64,000 nt of DNA from Nocardioides exalbidus (GCF_900105585.1 NZ_FNRT01000002.1:1550001-1614000); one strand, 5' to 3'; shown: positions 25,621 to 34,799, numbered from the stretch's first letter. A program made the numbers and translations. The notes: generated from the sequence alone by a model not told the origin.

Positions 25621-26568
25621 TTAGTTGGCGATGTGCACGACCGCGTCGCCGGAGTTCACCAGCGGGGCCTCGGTGCGTCCGATCACGATGCCGTCGCGGT
25701 TGGCGTAGACCGCGCGCAGGGTCTTGCCGAAGGAGTCGAAGAGCGTGCCGAGCCGCTCGCCGTCGCTGACCTTCTGGCCGAGGTGCGCGTCGAGGTGCAG
25801 GATCCCGGTGCGCCGGGCCCGGACCCAGCCGCTGGACCGGCACTCCAGGCTCGGCTCGACCGGCGGCTCGTCGACGGGCTCGGTCATGCCGAGCGCGGCC
25901 AGCACGCGTCGTACGCCGACCACGCCGGCGTCGACGGCGTAGTCGTCGAACCGCAGCGGCTCGCCCGCCTCGTAGAGGAGCACCTTGGCGCCGTGCTCGC
26001 GCGCGGCGTGGCGCAGCGAGCCGTCGCGGATCTTGGCGTGCAGCATGACCGGCGCGCCGAAGACGGCGGCCAGCTCGCGGGTGCGCTCGTCGTCGAGGTC
26101 GGCGCGCACCTGCGGCAGGTTGCTGCGGCGGTCGGAGCCGGTGTGGAGGTCGATCCCGACCTCGCAGCCGGACACGATCTCGCGCATGAACAGGTGCGCG
26201 ATCCGGCCCGCGAGCGAGCCGCGCGCGGAGCCGGGGAAGGAGCGGTTGAGGTCGCGGCGGTCCGGGAGGTAGCGGTCGCCGGTCATGAAGCCGAGCACGT
26301 TGACGATCGGGACCGCGACGAGCGTGCCGCGGAAGGTCTTGGGATCGAGCCCGGCCATCACCTGGCGCACGACCTCGACGCCGACGACCTCGTCGCCGTG
26401 GATCGCGGCGTTGATCCAGGTCGTCGGGCCGTCCTCGCGCCCGTGGACCACGCGCACCGGGAGCGTCACGTCGGAGCCGGTCACCAGGCGGGTGATCGGC
26501 AGCTCGAGCGCGCGGACCGTGCCGGCACGGATCCTCACCCCGCCGATGGCGAACGACTCGCGGGCCAC
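25621..26568 (-). CDS. Succinylglutamate desuccinylase/aspartoacylase-family (M14-type) protein
   Basis: A 315-residue zinc hydrolase. The first zinc ligands are in NAAIHGDEVVGVEVV, followed by DRRDLNRSFPG, and the third ligand and Asp lie in VGIDLHTGSDRRSNLPQVR. A Glu in LYEAGEP is the likely catalytic acid. The C-terminal part resembles a lipoyl-like barrel (RTGILHLDAHLGQKVSDGE). Its GTG start at 26568 overlaps the stop TAG of the RimB-like gene, so the two are translationally coupled. Together with divergent rimK this suggests amide-bond editing of a ligated product. Confidence 0.85.
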   Translation of the reverse strand: MARESFAIGGVRIRAGTVRALELPITRLVTGSDVTLPVRVVHGREDGPTTWINAAIHGDEVVGVEVVRQVMAGLDPKTFRGTLVAVPIVNVLGFMTGDRYLPDRRDLNRSFPGSARGSLAGRIAHLFMREIVSGCEVGIDLHTGSDRRSNLPQVRADLDDERTRELAAVFGAPVMLHAKIRDGSLRHAAREHGAKVLLYEAGEPLRFDDYAVDAGVVGVRRVLAALGMTEPVDEPPVEPSLECRSSGWVRARRTGILHLDAHLGQKVSDGERLGTLFDSFGKTLRAVYANRDGIVIGRTEAPLVNSGDAVVHIAN

Positions 26569-27083
26569 TACTTGCCCCAGTTCTTCTTGCGGATCGACCG
26601 CTTCGGCCGGCCACCGGCGTAGGACCTCGACGAGTCCACGAGGTAGCCGCGCTCGAGCGCCTCGCGGCCGATGAGCATCCGGAAGCCCATCTCGTCGCGG
26701 TTGCTCAGCGTCATCACGGTGGTGAGGGTGCGGCCGGCGAGCACCACGTCGAGCGCGACGGCGTACCTCTTCTCCACCTGGCCGTTGCTGCTGCGGACCT
26801 CGCGGGTGTCGAGCACCGGGAGGGTGAGCTCGTGCGACTCGTCGTCGGACTTCTGCCAGGGGTGGATCGAGAAGCGGACCCACTCCTCGTCGAGGCCGTC
26901 GGGCACGAAGACCTCGAGGTCGAAGGCGTGGATCGAGGACGAGCGGGCGCCGGTGTCGATCTTGGCCTTCACCCACTCGACGTCTGCCTGTGGGAGCGAC
27001 ACCCACTCGCGCCAGCCCACGATCGTCGGTGCTCCCGGGGCGGAGTCGTCCGCGGCTGCGGATGAGCTCGGGGTGGAGGACAC
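26568..27083 (-). CDS. RimB-like retropepsin-fold protease ('ATP-dependent zinc protease' family)
   Basis: A 171-residue protein of the PF05618 group. The catalytic-type motif is KIDTGARSSSIHA (aspartic-protease-like DTGA), followed by a strand region with VLDTREVRSSNGQVEKRY and LIGREAL. These proteins occur with RimK-type ligases, and RimB is known to process poly-glutamate tails added by RimK. Coupled to the M14-type gene and divergent from rimK. Confidence 0.83.
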   Translation of the reverse strand: MSSTPSSSAAADDSAPGAPTIVGWREWVSLPQADVEWVKAKIDTGARSSSIHAFDLEVFVPDGLDEEWVRFSIHPWQKSDDESHELTLPVLDTREVRSSNGQVEKRYAVALDVVLAGRTLTTVMTLSNRDEMGFRMLIGREALERGYLVDSSRSYAGGRPKRSIRKKNWGK

Positions 27084-27148
27084 GGCCCCATCCTCTCAGG
27101 TGACGGCCGGGGCAACGGGTGCTGGTGGGGATGGTTGTATGGGTGACC

Positions 27149-28336
27149 ATGAAGCTCGCCATCCTGTCTCGGGCCCCGCGCTCCTACAGCACCCAGCGTC
27201 TTCGGACCGCCGCGGTGGACCGCGGGCACGACGTGAAGGTGCTCAACACCCTCCGCTTCGGCATCGACCTCTCGGGGGACGAGCCCGACCTCCTGTTCCG
27301 CGGCAAGCAGCTGTCGACGTACGACGCCGTGCTGCCGCGCATCGGCAACTCGATCACCTACTTCGGCACCGCCGTCGTGCGTCAGTTCGAGCAGATGGAC
27401 GTCTACACGCCCAACACCAGCTATGGCATCGCGAACAGCCGCGACAAGCTGCGCGCGACGCAGATCCTCTCGCGCCACGAGATCCCGATGCCGGCGACGA
27501 CCTTCGTGCGCGACCGCGCCGACGTGATCCCGGCGATCGAGCGCGTCGGCGGTGCGCCCGTCGTGATCAAGCTGCTGGAGGGCACGCAGGGCATCGGCGT
27601 GATCCTGGCGCCGACCATCAAGGTGGCGGAGGCGATCATCGAGACCCTCCAGAGCACCCGGCAGAACGTGCTGATCCAGCGGTTCGTCAAGGAGAGCAAG
27701 GGCCGCGATATCCGTGCGCTCGTCGTCGGCGACCGGGTCGTGGCGGCGATGCGGCGCGTGGCGCAGGGCGACGAGTTCCGCTCCAACGTGCACCGCGGCG
27801 GCAGCGTCGAGCCGGTCGAGCTCGACGAGGAGTTCGAGCGCGTGGCCGTGCGGTCCGCGCAGATCATGGGCCTGCGCGTCGCCGGTGTCGACATGCTCGA
27901 GGGCAAGAACGGCCCGCAGGTGATGGAGGTGAATTCCTCGCCCGGCCTGGAGGGCATCGAGGCCGCGACCAAGCTCGACGTCGCCGGCGCGATCATCGAC
28001 TACATCGACAACCAGGTGGCCTTCCCCGACATCGACGTACGCCAGCGGCTCACCGTCTCGACCGGCTACGGCGTGGCCGAGATCGCGGTCCACGACGGCT
28101 CCGACATGGTCGGCAAGAAGCTCGGCGACTCCGGCCTCGACGACCGCGACATCACGGTCCTGACACTCCACCGCGGTCCACAGGTCATCCCGAACCCGCG
28201 CAACAAGACAGTCCTCGAGGCCGAGGACCGGCTGCTGTGCTTCGGCAAGCTCGAGGAGATGCGCTCGATGATCCCGGACCGCAAGCAGAAGCGGGTCCGG
28301 CGCCTGATGAAGAAGCACCTGCCGCCGAGCGACTGA
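27149..28336 (+). CDS. rimK: RimK-type ATP-grasp ligase with C-terminal TrkA_C-like domain
   Basis: A 395-residue protein. The RimK N-terminal domain starts MKLAILSRAPRSYSTQRL, the ATP-grasp part has VIKLLEGTQGIGV, ESKGRDIRALVVGDRVVAAM and the metal-binding EVNSSPGLEGIE. Residues about 305-395 (AEIAVHDGSDMVGKKLGDSG and onward) look like an RCK/TrkA C-terminal ligand-binding domain. RimK adds glutamate to ribosomal protein S6 in enterobacteria; the target here is unknown. The ATG at 27149 is chosen at the conserved N-terminus. Confidence 0.88.
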   Translation: MKLAILSRAPRSYSTQRLRTAAVDRGHDVKVLNTLRFGIDLSGDEPDLLFRGKQLSTYDAVLPRIGNSITYFGTAVVRQFEQMDVYTPNTSYGIANSRDKLRATQILSRHEIPMPATTFVRDRADVIPAIERVGGAPVVIKLLEGTQGIGVILAPTIKVAEAIIETLQSTRQNVLIQRFVKESKGRDIRALVVGDRVVAAMRRVAQGDEFRSNVHRGGSVEPVELDEEFERVAVRSAQIMGLRVAGVDMLEGKNGPQVMEVNSSPGLEGIEAATKLDVAGAIIDYIDNQVAFPDIDVRQRLTVSTGYGVAEIAVHDGSDMVGKKLGDSGLDDRDITVLTLHRGPQVIPNPRNKTVLEAEDRLLCFGKLEEMRSMIPDRKQKRVRRLMKKHLPPSD

Positions 28337-28348
28337 CTCTTGCAGCCC

Positions 28349-29731
28349 TCAGGCGGCGAGGTCGAACAGCGCCCGGTGGAGGGCTTCCTCCGCAGGACTA
28401 CGTCGTGGCGTGGCATCGACGCGTCGGGTGCCGGTGTGGTCGACGAGGTAGAGCGCGCCGTGGGGGTCGCGCCAGACGTAGATGCCCGGGAAGGGCTGCT
28501 GGACCTGCCAGCTGGTGTGGGTCTTGATGCGGTGGTGGAACGGGGTCATCGGTCCGTAGTTGCCCACCCTCGACTGTCCCGGTGGCCCGCCGTCCTTCAT
28601 CGAGCGGTAGGGCACCGTGTGGTCGATCTGCATCTCTCGGGTGCATGCTCCCCACGGGAAGGTGTCGGCCGGCGTCATCAGGTGCACGGCCCTTCGATGT
28701 CGGTCGGGGATCTCGTAGGCGTCGACCGGTGCCTGACCGGCGAGGTCGAAGACGGGCTGGATGGTGAACCGGGCGTGTGGGCCGAGGTGCTCGCGCACCC
28801 AGGCTTCCGTGACGGGGCCGTGGCCCTCGACCCGCGCGGTGCCGGTCGCCTCGGCCGGGTCGGTGGCGCCGTACAGGTGGACGAACAGGGTCACGGTCGG
28901 AATCACCTTTGCCCAGTCGACGTCCGGCTGTTCGGTGGTCTCCACGGCGTTCTGTGACGCGAGGAAGGCTTCGATCAGCCGCACGGCCTCGTGCGGGGTC
29001 GCCAGGACGGCGACGGCCTTGACCCGGCGGGCGTCGTTGTCGTCGGTGTCGCCCAGGGCGGCGAGGATGTCAGCGAGCCACTGCACCGTCGCGTCCAGCT
29101 TTGTGATCACGTGGAACGGTGCACGGATGAAGAAGCCCCGCATCCCGTCCTCGGTCGATCGGGTCGGGCTGGCGACCTGACGCGTGGCGTTCTCCTGCTC
29201 CTTGCGCGCCGCGGCCACAGGGTCGGAGGCGACGATGGCACCTGTGACGAGGTCCTCGAACCGCGACCACGGGATCCGTCCGTCCGCCGACTCGACCACG
29301 CGCTCATCGACGTAGAGGGCCTGATCGATGGTGAGGTCGCGGGTGCGGCGAGCCACGAACCGGGCGTAGGACGCCTTCACCTCCAGCGCCTCGACGCGCC
29401 GCCACAGCTGAGGGAGTCGGATCGCCAGGTCCAACGCGTCGGCCATCAGCGAGTGCGCCGACCCGGTGGAGATCCCTAGCCTGGCGCCGAGAGAGGTCGC
29501 GGCGAACTCGGTCACGTCGTGCGTGCCGACCCCGCCGAACCGTCGGGTCCGCTCCCGGCCCGGGAGCCTGGCGACCTCGGGATCGAGCCGATCCGGGTTG
29601 TTGATCACCGCCACCTGCAACGCGATCCGCAGCACCTGGACCTCGCACTCGCGCTGGGTGCGCGCCACCTCGTCGGCATGATCGAGGAGCTCGGCCTCGG
29701 TCAGCTCGTCGAGGGCGGCGGTCAGGTGCAT
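28349..29731 (-). CDS. DUF222 / HNH endonuclease domain protein (13E12 repeat family type)
   Basis: A 460-residue protein. The N-terminal two-thirds is an alpha-helical DUF222 domain (MHLTAALDELTEAELLDHAD onward, with TSLGARLGISTGSAHSLM). The C-terminal HNH-like region holds CTREMQIDHTVPYRSM and GPMTPFHHRIKTHTSW. This is the actinobacterial 13E12-type family, common near mobile DNA; its function is not established. Composition is like the core genome, so it may mark the left edge of the island. Confidence 0.85.
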   Translation of the reverse strand: MHLTAALDELTEAELLDHADEVARTQRECEVQVLRIALQVAVINNPDRLDPEVARLPGRERTRRFGGVGTHDVTEFAATSLGARLGISTGSAHSLMADALDLAIRLPQLWRRVEALEVKASYARFVARRTRDLTIDQALYVDERVVESADGRIPWSRFEDLVTGAIVASDPVAAARKEQENATRQVASPTRSTEDGMRGFFIRAPFHVITKLDATVQWLADILAALGDTDDNDARRVKAVAVLATPHEAVRLIEAFLASQNAVETTEQPDVDWAKVIPTVTLFVHLYGATDPAEATGTARVEGHGPVTEAWVREHLGPHARFTIQPVFDLAGQAPVDAYEIPDRHRRAVHLMTPADTFPWGACTREMQIDHTVPYRSMKDGGPPGQSRVGNYGPMTPFHHRIKTHTSWQVQQPFPGIYVWRDPHGALYLVDHTGTRRVDATPRRSPAEEALHRALFDLAA

Positions 29732-29964
29732 GGATCTACTCAAGCAGGAGGGTCCGACACTGGGTCCCGGTGGCGAAAGGGGTTGTGGCGTACGGCCCTT
29801 CGCCCAGAATGACGCGGCGAGCCAACTCACGACGCCTGATTGCCGATCAAGAAACGGCCCCCAAGGAGTCATGAATTGAGGCATAGCAACACCCACGCAT
29901 GCCCGCTCATTGGATCTCGAGAAAAGTTGACCGCTTCCGACAATGGCGACCTATTCTGTCGTCC
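29732..29964. promoter_or_regulatory. Left island boundary region and putative Lamassu promoter
   Basis: This 233-bp gap separates core-like sequence from the lower-GC island. A sigma-70-like pair TTGACC (29927-29932) and TATTCT (29952-29957), spacer 19, ends seven bases before the GTG at 29965. This points to a leaderless transcript of the defence operon. No tRNA or clear attachment repeat was found here. Confidence 0.5.
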
Positions 29965-31299
29965 GTGGATGACTCCCGGGCTGCGATTGCGGCAACGCCT
30001 GCCCAAGTCCTAGTCTCCACACCCGCGCCCGACGATGCCGGAGCCGAGACCTATGATCGGTTCGACTGGCAATGCGCGATGGCGACCGCGGATCTTCTGT
30101 CTCTGATGTACTCGCGTCTGACTGCGAGCCCGGGCTCTGCCGACGCGACGGCCGCGTTCGAGTTGTACTGCGAGCACCACGAGGACTGGTCATTCACGAA
30201 GGGCCCAGACGCCGAGATCGTTTCGGCCAAGCACCATGAGCGTGAGTTCGGGACCTACAGCACTCTCAAGATGCTGCTCGATGACGGCGGCGTCCTTCAC
30301 CTTTTTGACCGCTGGGTGGCGTTGGGCAACTCACCTCACTGTCGCTTGGTTACAACGTCAGCGCTTAGTTCAATTGCTCTCGATCTAGAGAAGGCGTGCG
30401 CTCACTTTGCCGAGCAGAGCACCATCGACCTCAGTGACAACGAGTACGGCGCATTGCTCGACAGACTTTCGAAGGAGATGTCGAAGCGGCGCCTACACAA
30501 GTTGACCGCGACCGATCCGACCGTCACATTGGAATCGATAGGCGCAGAGACTCGCGAGACTCTGGCTGCGTTCCTGCAAATCCTTTGCATCGATCACGGC
30601 CGGCCGTTCCGGGACGACTTGGAGTATTCAGCGAGCAGTCGGTACGCCATGCCGGTCGCTGTCGCACTCGGCCGACCTGACGCAGCGGATGCTATCTGGA
30701 GCGCGTTGTTGGACATGGTTCGGCAGCGGATGCGTGCGGCAGGTCCAAACGCGCGTGCGTCACTGCCTATTCTTCTGGGAGCGGCAGACGAGACCGGGTT
30801 CGAGAAGCGCATGCTTACCCTCGCCGACGTCGAGACAATTGTTGAAGTCGCGCTCGCGAACACGTCCGGGTACCGCCCGCTTCCCAAGAAGGTCTGGGCG
30901 ACAAGGGTGGCCGTGAAGATGGACGTCGGCGGGTGCTCTGACACCTCGATTGGGCGGGCCGAGAGACTTCGGCTGCAGTACCGATCGCACTGGAGAGCAG
31001 AGACGTCGGGTCCGAGCAAGATCACGGCGGAGCGCAAGGTATTGAACATGCTTCACCGGGTCGCCGAAGAGGAGGTCGAACGTGTTTCCCACCCGACTGA
31101 ACCGTGGGGGAAGAAGCTCTGGGTCTCGGTACAAGCCCGGGTAGACGAGCTCGAGGGCACCCCTAAGGCAAACGGGTTGGACGCTGACATGCTCCTGGGC
31201 GGCATCGCGGAACTGTCGAACAACTGTGTTGTCTGGTTCTCCCCGAAGTTCGACGTCGAGGAGAAGATGCGCCAGCTCGCACAAGGGGCAGCCTCGTGA
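29965..31299 (+). CDS. lmuA: Lamassu effector LmuA, Cap4/DUF4297-like nuclease
   Basis: Predicted effector nuclease of a Lamassu (ABC-three-component) anti-phage system, 444 residues from the GTG at 29965. The N-terminal PD-(D/E)XK core is seen in DRFDWQCAMA, AFELYCEHHEDW and PDAEIVSAKHH, the DUF4297/Cap4 pattern with Glu, Asp/Glu and Lys in order at about residues 66, 82-84 and 89. The remainder is helical. An upstream ATG at 29899 is possible, but the promoter -10 lies between it and the GTG. Its stop overlaps the next start (GTGA). In known systems the ATPase partner senses foreign DNA and releases the nuclease to cut DNA and stop growth. Confidence 0.78.
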   Translation: MDDSRAAIAATPAQVLVSTPAPDDAGAETYDRFDWQCAMATADLLSLMYSRLTASPGSADATAAFELYCEHHEDWSFTKGPDAEIVSAKHHEREFGTYSTLKMLLDDGGVLHLFDRWVALGNSPHCRLVTTSALSSIALDLEKACAHFAEQSTIDLSDNEYGALLDRLSKEMSKRRLHKLTATDPTVTLESIGAETRETLAAFLQILCIDHGRPFRDDLEYSASSRYAMPVAVALGRPDAADAIWSALLDMVRQRMRAAGPNARASLPILLGAADETGFEKRMLTLADVETIVEVALANTSGYRPLPKKVWATRVAVKMDVGGCSDTSIGRAERLRLQYRSHWRAETSGPSKITAERKVLNMLHRVAEEEVERVSHPTEPWGKKLWVSVQARVDELEGTPKANGLDADMLLGGIAELSNNCVVWFSPKFDVEEKMRQLAQGAAS

Positions 31300-31868
31300 G
31301 CCAAAGCATCGAGGAGCTCGACGAGCTCCAGTGGGAGTTGGACGATCTTGCGTACCACCAAATTCGGGTCCTGCTCTTGGTCGCCTCCGTAGCGGCCGAG
31401 CCCGAGCACAACCGAAAGCTAGACGGGCTCACCAAGCTGGCCAAGCTCGACTTCTTCGTGCGCTACCCAGCGTTGGCAAGTGTCGTACTGGAAGAGCTTG
31501 GGCCCGACAAGCGCCTCCACCTCAGCGAGGAGGACATCTTGAACCCCACTGTGGTTCAAGACCCGATGACTCGCTATAAGTACGGCCCTTGGGATGATAG
31601 GTACTACCCCGTCATCGGCGCTCTGGTGTCCCGGGGTCTTCTCAAGTACGGGTCAGGCCGCAAAGGCAGCGTCTCTCTCGTCCCAACCGCCGCGGGAAGT
31701 GCACTCGCCGCGAACCTCGCCAAAGACTCCGTATGGAGCGACGTCGCAGACCGGTGTGCGGCGGTTGCACAGGCATCACGTGGCATGTCCGGCAACGCGC
31801 TCAAAGAACGAATCTACGAGAGGCTCGCAACGCTCATGGACCGCCCGCACCGCGAGGTCATCTCATGA
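31296..31868 (+). CDS. lmuC: Lamassu middle component LmuC (ABC-3C middle component)
   Basis: A 190-residue protein that bridges ATPase and effector in ABC-three-component systems. It starts with GTG at 31296 overlapping the lmuA stop, and its stop overlaps the lmuB ATG. The sequence has a winged-helix-like core (LDGLTKLAKLDFFVRYPAL and RYYPVIGALVSRGLLKYGSG) typical of these middle components. The assignment rests on size, position and this pattern. Confidence 0.75.
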   Translation: MSQSIEELDELQWELDDLAYHQIRVLLLVASVAAEPEHNRKLDGLTKLAKLDFFVRYPALASVVLEELGPDKRLHLSEEDILNPTVVQDPMTRYKYGPWDDRYYPVIGALVSRGLLKYGSGRKGSVSLVPTAAGSALAANLAKDSVWSDVADRCAAVAQASRGMSGNALKERIYERLATLMDRPHREVIS

Positions 31869-33799
31869 CCGCGCGCTTCCGTATCCGACAGTTCAGGGTC
31901 GAGACCGTCGAAGGTCCCGTCATCTACAACTTTGACGACGACCTGACCGTCCTCGCCGGCGACACCGGAGTCGGGAAGACCACCCTGTTCGAACTGGTCA
32001 AGTTCTCCCTGGGTGGGGATGGCCTCATTGCACCGGTCGCGACCCAGGCAGTTTCCGAGGTTCACATCACCGTCTACGTCGGCACCGAGCAGTTCCAGCT
32101 AAGTCGCGAACTCGACGCCAGCCGTTCCAAGACCCTCACCGTCACGGACCTCATCACCGGCGAAGTGCGCACAGAAGTCCCCATCGAGGACGCCAAGAAC
32201 GAGACCGTCAGCGACATCCTGATGAATGCTCTTGGCCTTTCGACTCAGATGCGTGCAGCGGCACGGTCCGGCGCAAGCAGCCGCAAGGGCGCGCTCATCA
32301 CCTTCTACGACCTCTTCCGATACATGTATGTGCCGCAGGCAGCGATCAATCAACAGATCGCGGGAAGTAAGGAGAGCTACTACGAACCTAAGCGAAAGGC
32401 TGTTTTCGAGCTTTTGTTCGGCCTAACTGACGCCGACATCCTCGACATGCAGTCGCAGGTCAACCAGCTAAAGGGCGAGACTGCTGAGGCCAAGCGCGAA
32501 TTCGACACCATCAATCAATTCTTGAGTGGCAGTGGCACCAAAGCACGCTTCGACGCAGAGCTGGCGTACGAAGGTGCTGTCAAGGAAGAAGCAGACGGAA
32601 TAGCCTCGCTCACTCGGTTGAGCAACGAGGTCGAAGATGTCATTGATCGCGAAACTCAAATGCTTCGAGAAATGCTCACCACAAGCGAACGCTCTCTGAG
32701 CGATGCGCGCGACCTGGTGAACTCGCTGCAACGCGAGCAAGCCCAGTACACGGCCGAGCGGCACCAAGTTGGCCAAGACATCGCACGACTTACCCAGATG
32801 GCGAGTGCGGGCGACCGTCTTGCAAACATCGAGTTCGTCGTCTGCCCGCGCTGTACGCAGAAACTGAACCAGCGAGAGGTTCCTCCTGACACGTGCCGTG
32901 TTTGTCTACAGCACGACAACGTGAAGGACCTCACACGAGGTCAGTACGAGACAACTCAACTGGTCGAGCAAGCTGAGGAAATCGAGCTGCAGCTTTCGGT
33001 CATCCGTGCGCAAGCAGCGGAGGCGGCCAGTGCGGTCGCCGACCGGACACAACTCGTTGCGAACCTGACCAGCCGAATAGAAGAGCGCACCGCGAACCGT
33101 GTCACCCCGCGCCTCCAGGCCTATATGGACGCGTCAGCAAAGGCGGCACGCGCGAAGGCAGACCAGAAGCACCTCAGCGAGGTGCTCAAGCAGTGGGACC
33201 GCGCCAACGACCTTGGACTCGCAGCACAAGAACTCGAGAAGCGCCGCGGCGCCTTGAAAACCCGCATAAATAATGCGAACGCCGCTCTGGCTCAGCGCCG
33301 CTCCATGGTCTTCGCCGACCTCACGGAAGAGTTCGCCAACACAGTCGCTGATTTCCGGATCCCCGCCGGTCAGAGTGCAACCATTGACCCCGACACCTAT
33401 CTGCCCCTTATCGACGGACGCGCCTTCGACAAGGTCAGCTCCGCTGGCGGAATCGCCACCGCCACCCAGGTCGCGTACTGGATGTCCCTCATCGCGGTGG
33501 CTGTCCGCCTGAACGACACCCCCTACCCCGGGTTCCTGCTCATCGACAGCCCGCAGCTAGCGCTGAGCAGCGCAGAAGGCATCTCAAGCCAGATGTACAA
33601 CCGTTTCGCAACCCAGGTCGCAGTCGTGAAGGGGCGCTTGCAGTTCATTGTCGCGGACAACAAGTTGACGAAGGACCTCGTGAACGAGTTCACCGAACTG
33701 AACTTCTCGTACGACAACCCCACCATCGGCACTATTAGGCACCCTGGCCCGGCGGTGAAGCCGCTTGTCGCGGAGCCCCAGACCGACGACGAAGCATAG
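31865..33799 (+). CDS. lmuB: Lamassu SMC-like ATPase LmuB
   Basis: A 644-residue Rad50/SMC-type ATPase. Walker A is GDTGVGKTT (residues 32-40), long coiled coils span about 200-500, and a zinc-hook-like pair CPRC...CRVC sits near residue 327. The signature region is VSSAGGIATATQ near 525 and Walker B is FLLIDSPQ near 557. In Lamassu systems this protein binds DNA ends or structures and activates the LmuA nuclease. Translation is coupled to lmuC (ATGA overlap). Confidence 0.85.
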   Translation: MTARFRIRQFRVETVEGPVIYNFDDDLTVLAGDTGVGKTTLFELVKFSLGGDGLIAPVATQAVSEVHITVYVGTEQFQLSRELDASRSKTLTVTDLITGEVRTEVPIEDAKNETVSDILMNALGLSTQMRAAARSGASSRKGALITFYDLFRYMYVPQAAINQQIAGSKESYYEPKRKAVFELLFGLTDADILDMQSQVNQLKGETAEAKREFDTINQFLSGSGTKARFDAELAYEGAVKEEADGIASLTRLSNEVEDVIDRETQMLREMLTTSERSLSDARDLVNSLQREQAQYTAERHQVGQDIARLTQMASAGDRLANIEFVVCPRCTQKLNQREVPPDTCRVCLQHDNVKDLTRGQYETTQLVEQAEEIELQLSVIRAQAAEAASAVADRTQLVANLTSRIEERTANRVTPRLQAYMDASAKAARAKADQKHLSEVLKQWDRANDLGLAAQELEKRRGALKTRINNANAALAQRRSMVFADLTEEFANTVADFRIPAGQSATIDPDTYLPLIDGRAFDKVSSAGGIATATQVAYWMSLIAVAVRLNDTPYPGFLLIDSPQLALSSAEGISSQMYNRFATQVAVVKGRLQFIVADNKLTKDLVNEFTELNFSYDNPTIGTIRHPGPAVKPLVAEPQTDDEA

Positions 33800-33975
33800 G
33801 CCTCTTCTGAAGACTGACTTACCGAGCGACATCGCTGATTCCTGGTTCGCCGCGGGCGAGCGTTTAGCGATGGCTTGCGTCGTCCCCGCGGGGCTCGACA
33901 TAGCAACGTGACGCATGGGCGAAGGTTCAGGCACGTACCGCTGCATCCACGCGTGCACCCCAAGTACGGACTCAA

Positions 33976-34404
33976 TCAGCCAGCCTCCGTGGTGACGCTT
34001 GGCGTTTCGGGAACACCAAGGTCCGCTCTTGCCTGGTTGATGAACCGGTCGAGGACAACCTGAAAGTCGAACACCAGGCCGCCTTCCTCTCGGCCATGAC
34101 GTATGTACTTGGCAAGCGCAGACCAAGCGAAGTCGGCCAACTCAGCGGCCTCAGCCGTCCCATAGAGCTGAACGAGCGCAGCGCGGTCTATGACACTTCG
34201 GAGCGGATCAGCCCCGAGGTCGAGCGCCTCGTCGTCCATAAAATGCCGGTTGTACCTCGAGGCGAGCCCGTTGGACTCGGCAACGAACCGTGCGTATGCC
34301 TCTCGGCGATGCTCGAAGAGCCGGGCATCGCGAATGTCCTGCTGTGCCTCCCGTGCGCGGTCGTGTTGCAGCCAGGCAGACCACGCCGAGGTTACGGCAG
34401 GCAC
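33976..34404 (-). CDS. Hypothetical protein, possibly N-terminally truncated
   Basis: A 142-residue protein from a GTG at 34404, mostly helical and charged (for example ARLFEHRREAYARFVAESNGL). The frame continues upstream as ALIGAGVGAV, a likely membrane helix, up to an in-frame TAG at 34438-34440 that is preceded by ATG CAG CAG (34449-34441). Related actinobacterial proteins often start with such a membrane helix. The gene may therefore have acquired a nonsense codon at position 4, or start at a non-ATG codon. Function unknown. Confidence 0.5.
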   Translation of the reverse strand: MPAVTSAWSAWLQHDRAREAQQDIRDARLFEHRREAYARFVAESNGLASRYNRHFMDDEALDLGADPLRSVIDRAALVQLYGTAEAAELADFAWSALAKYIRHGREEGGLVFDFQVVLDRFINQARADLGVPETPSVTTEAG

Positions 34405-34547
34405 GACAGCGCCTACGCCCGCTCCGATCAGTGCCCGCTACTGCTGCATCCACGGACAGACCGGAGCGGTTCAACGTCGAGCATGAAGGCCGCCGCGGAT
34501 GTAGTGGTCCGCCCGCATGAAACACTTGAGCGACGCAAGAAACGCGT

Positions 34548-34563
34548 TGCGTCACATCGCCGC
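34548..34563 (+). repeat. Intergenic element, copy A (TGCGTC-ACAT-CGCCGC)
   Basis: This copy lies 12 bases beyond the stop of the minus-strand gene at 34575. GACGCAA (34532-34538) pairs with TTGCGTC (34547-34553) as a hairpin around GAAACGCG. The same GCGTC-N4-CGCCGC pattern recurs in other gaps of the island. Confidence 0.6.
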
Positions 34564-34574
34564 GAGCCAAACAG

Positions 34575-34799
34575 TCAGGCAGGAGTACCTGACAGCCGAT
34601 CCACCTCGGCGCGAAGCCGTCGCACCTCAGCATCGAGTTCCTGGATTCTGTCGATGCACCACTGAACGCGGGCCGAGTCGTTCTGCGCAGTCGCCGCTTG
34701 ATTTTTGAGCGTCTTCGCGATCTCTCGAGTGTTCTTCTCCGTGGCGAGCCGTGCGTATGTGTTCGCGCTGCTAACGCCGCCGCTGCTAAAAAGTCCCAC
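34575..34799 (-). CDS. Small coiled-coil protein
   Basis: A 74-residue protein from a GTG at 34799 with AGGGGG a few bases upstream. It begins VGLFSSGGVSSANTYARLA and ends with a leucine-zipper-like helix IQELDAEVRRLRAEVDRLSG. No family recognised. It stands alone in the island, followed by repeat copy A. Confidence 0.5.
   Translation of the reverse strand: MGLFSSGGVSSANTYARLATEKNTREIAKTLKNQAATAQNDSARVQWCIDRIQELDAEVRRLRAEVDRLSGTPA

Noticed and set aside
29732..29964. Left attachment site partner of the island repeats
   Set aside because: GCGGCG and GACGC occur at 29816-29835, but in the opposite order and with wrong spacing, so no left-end copy can be supported.
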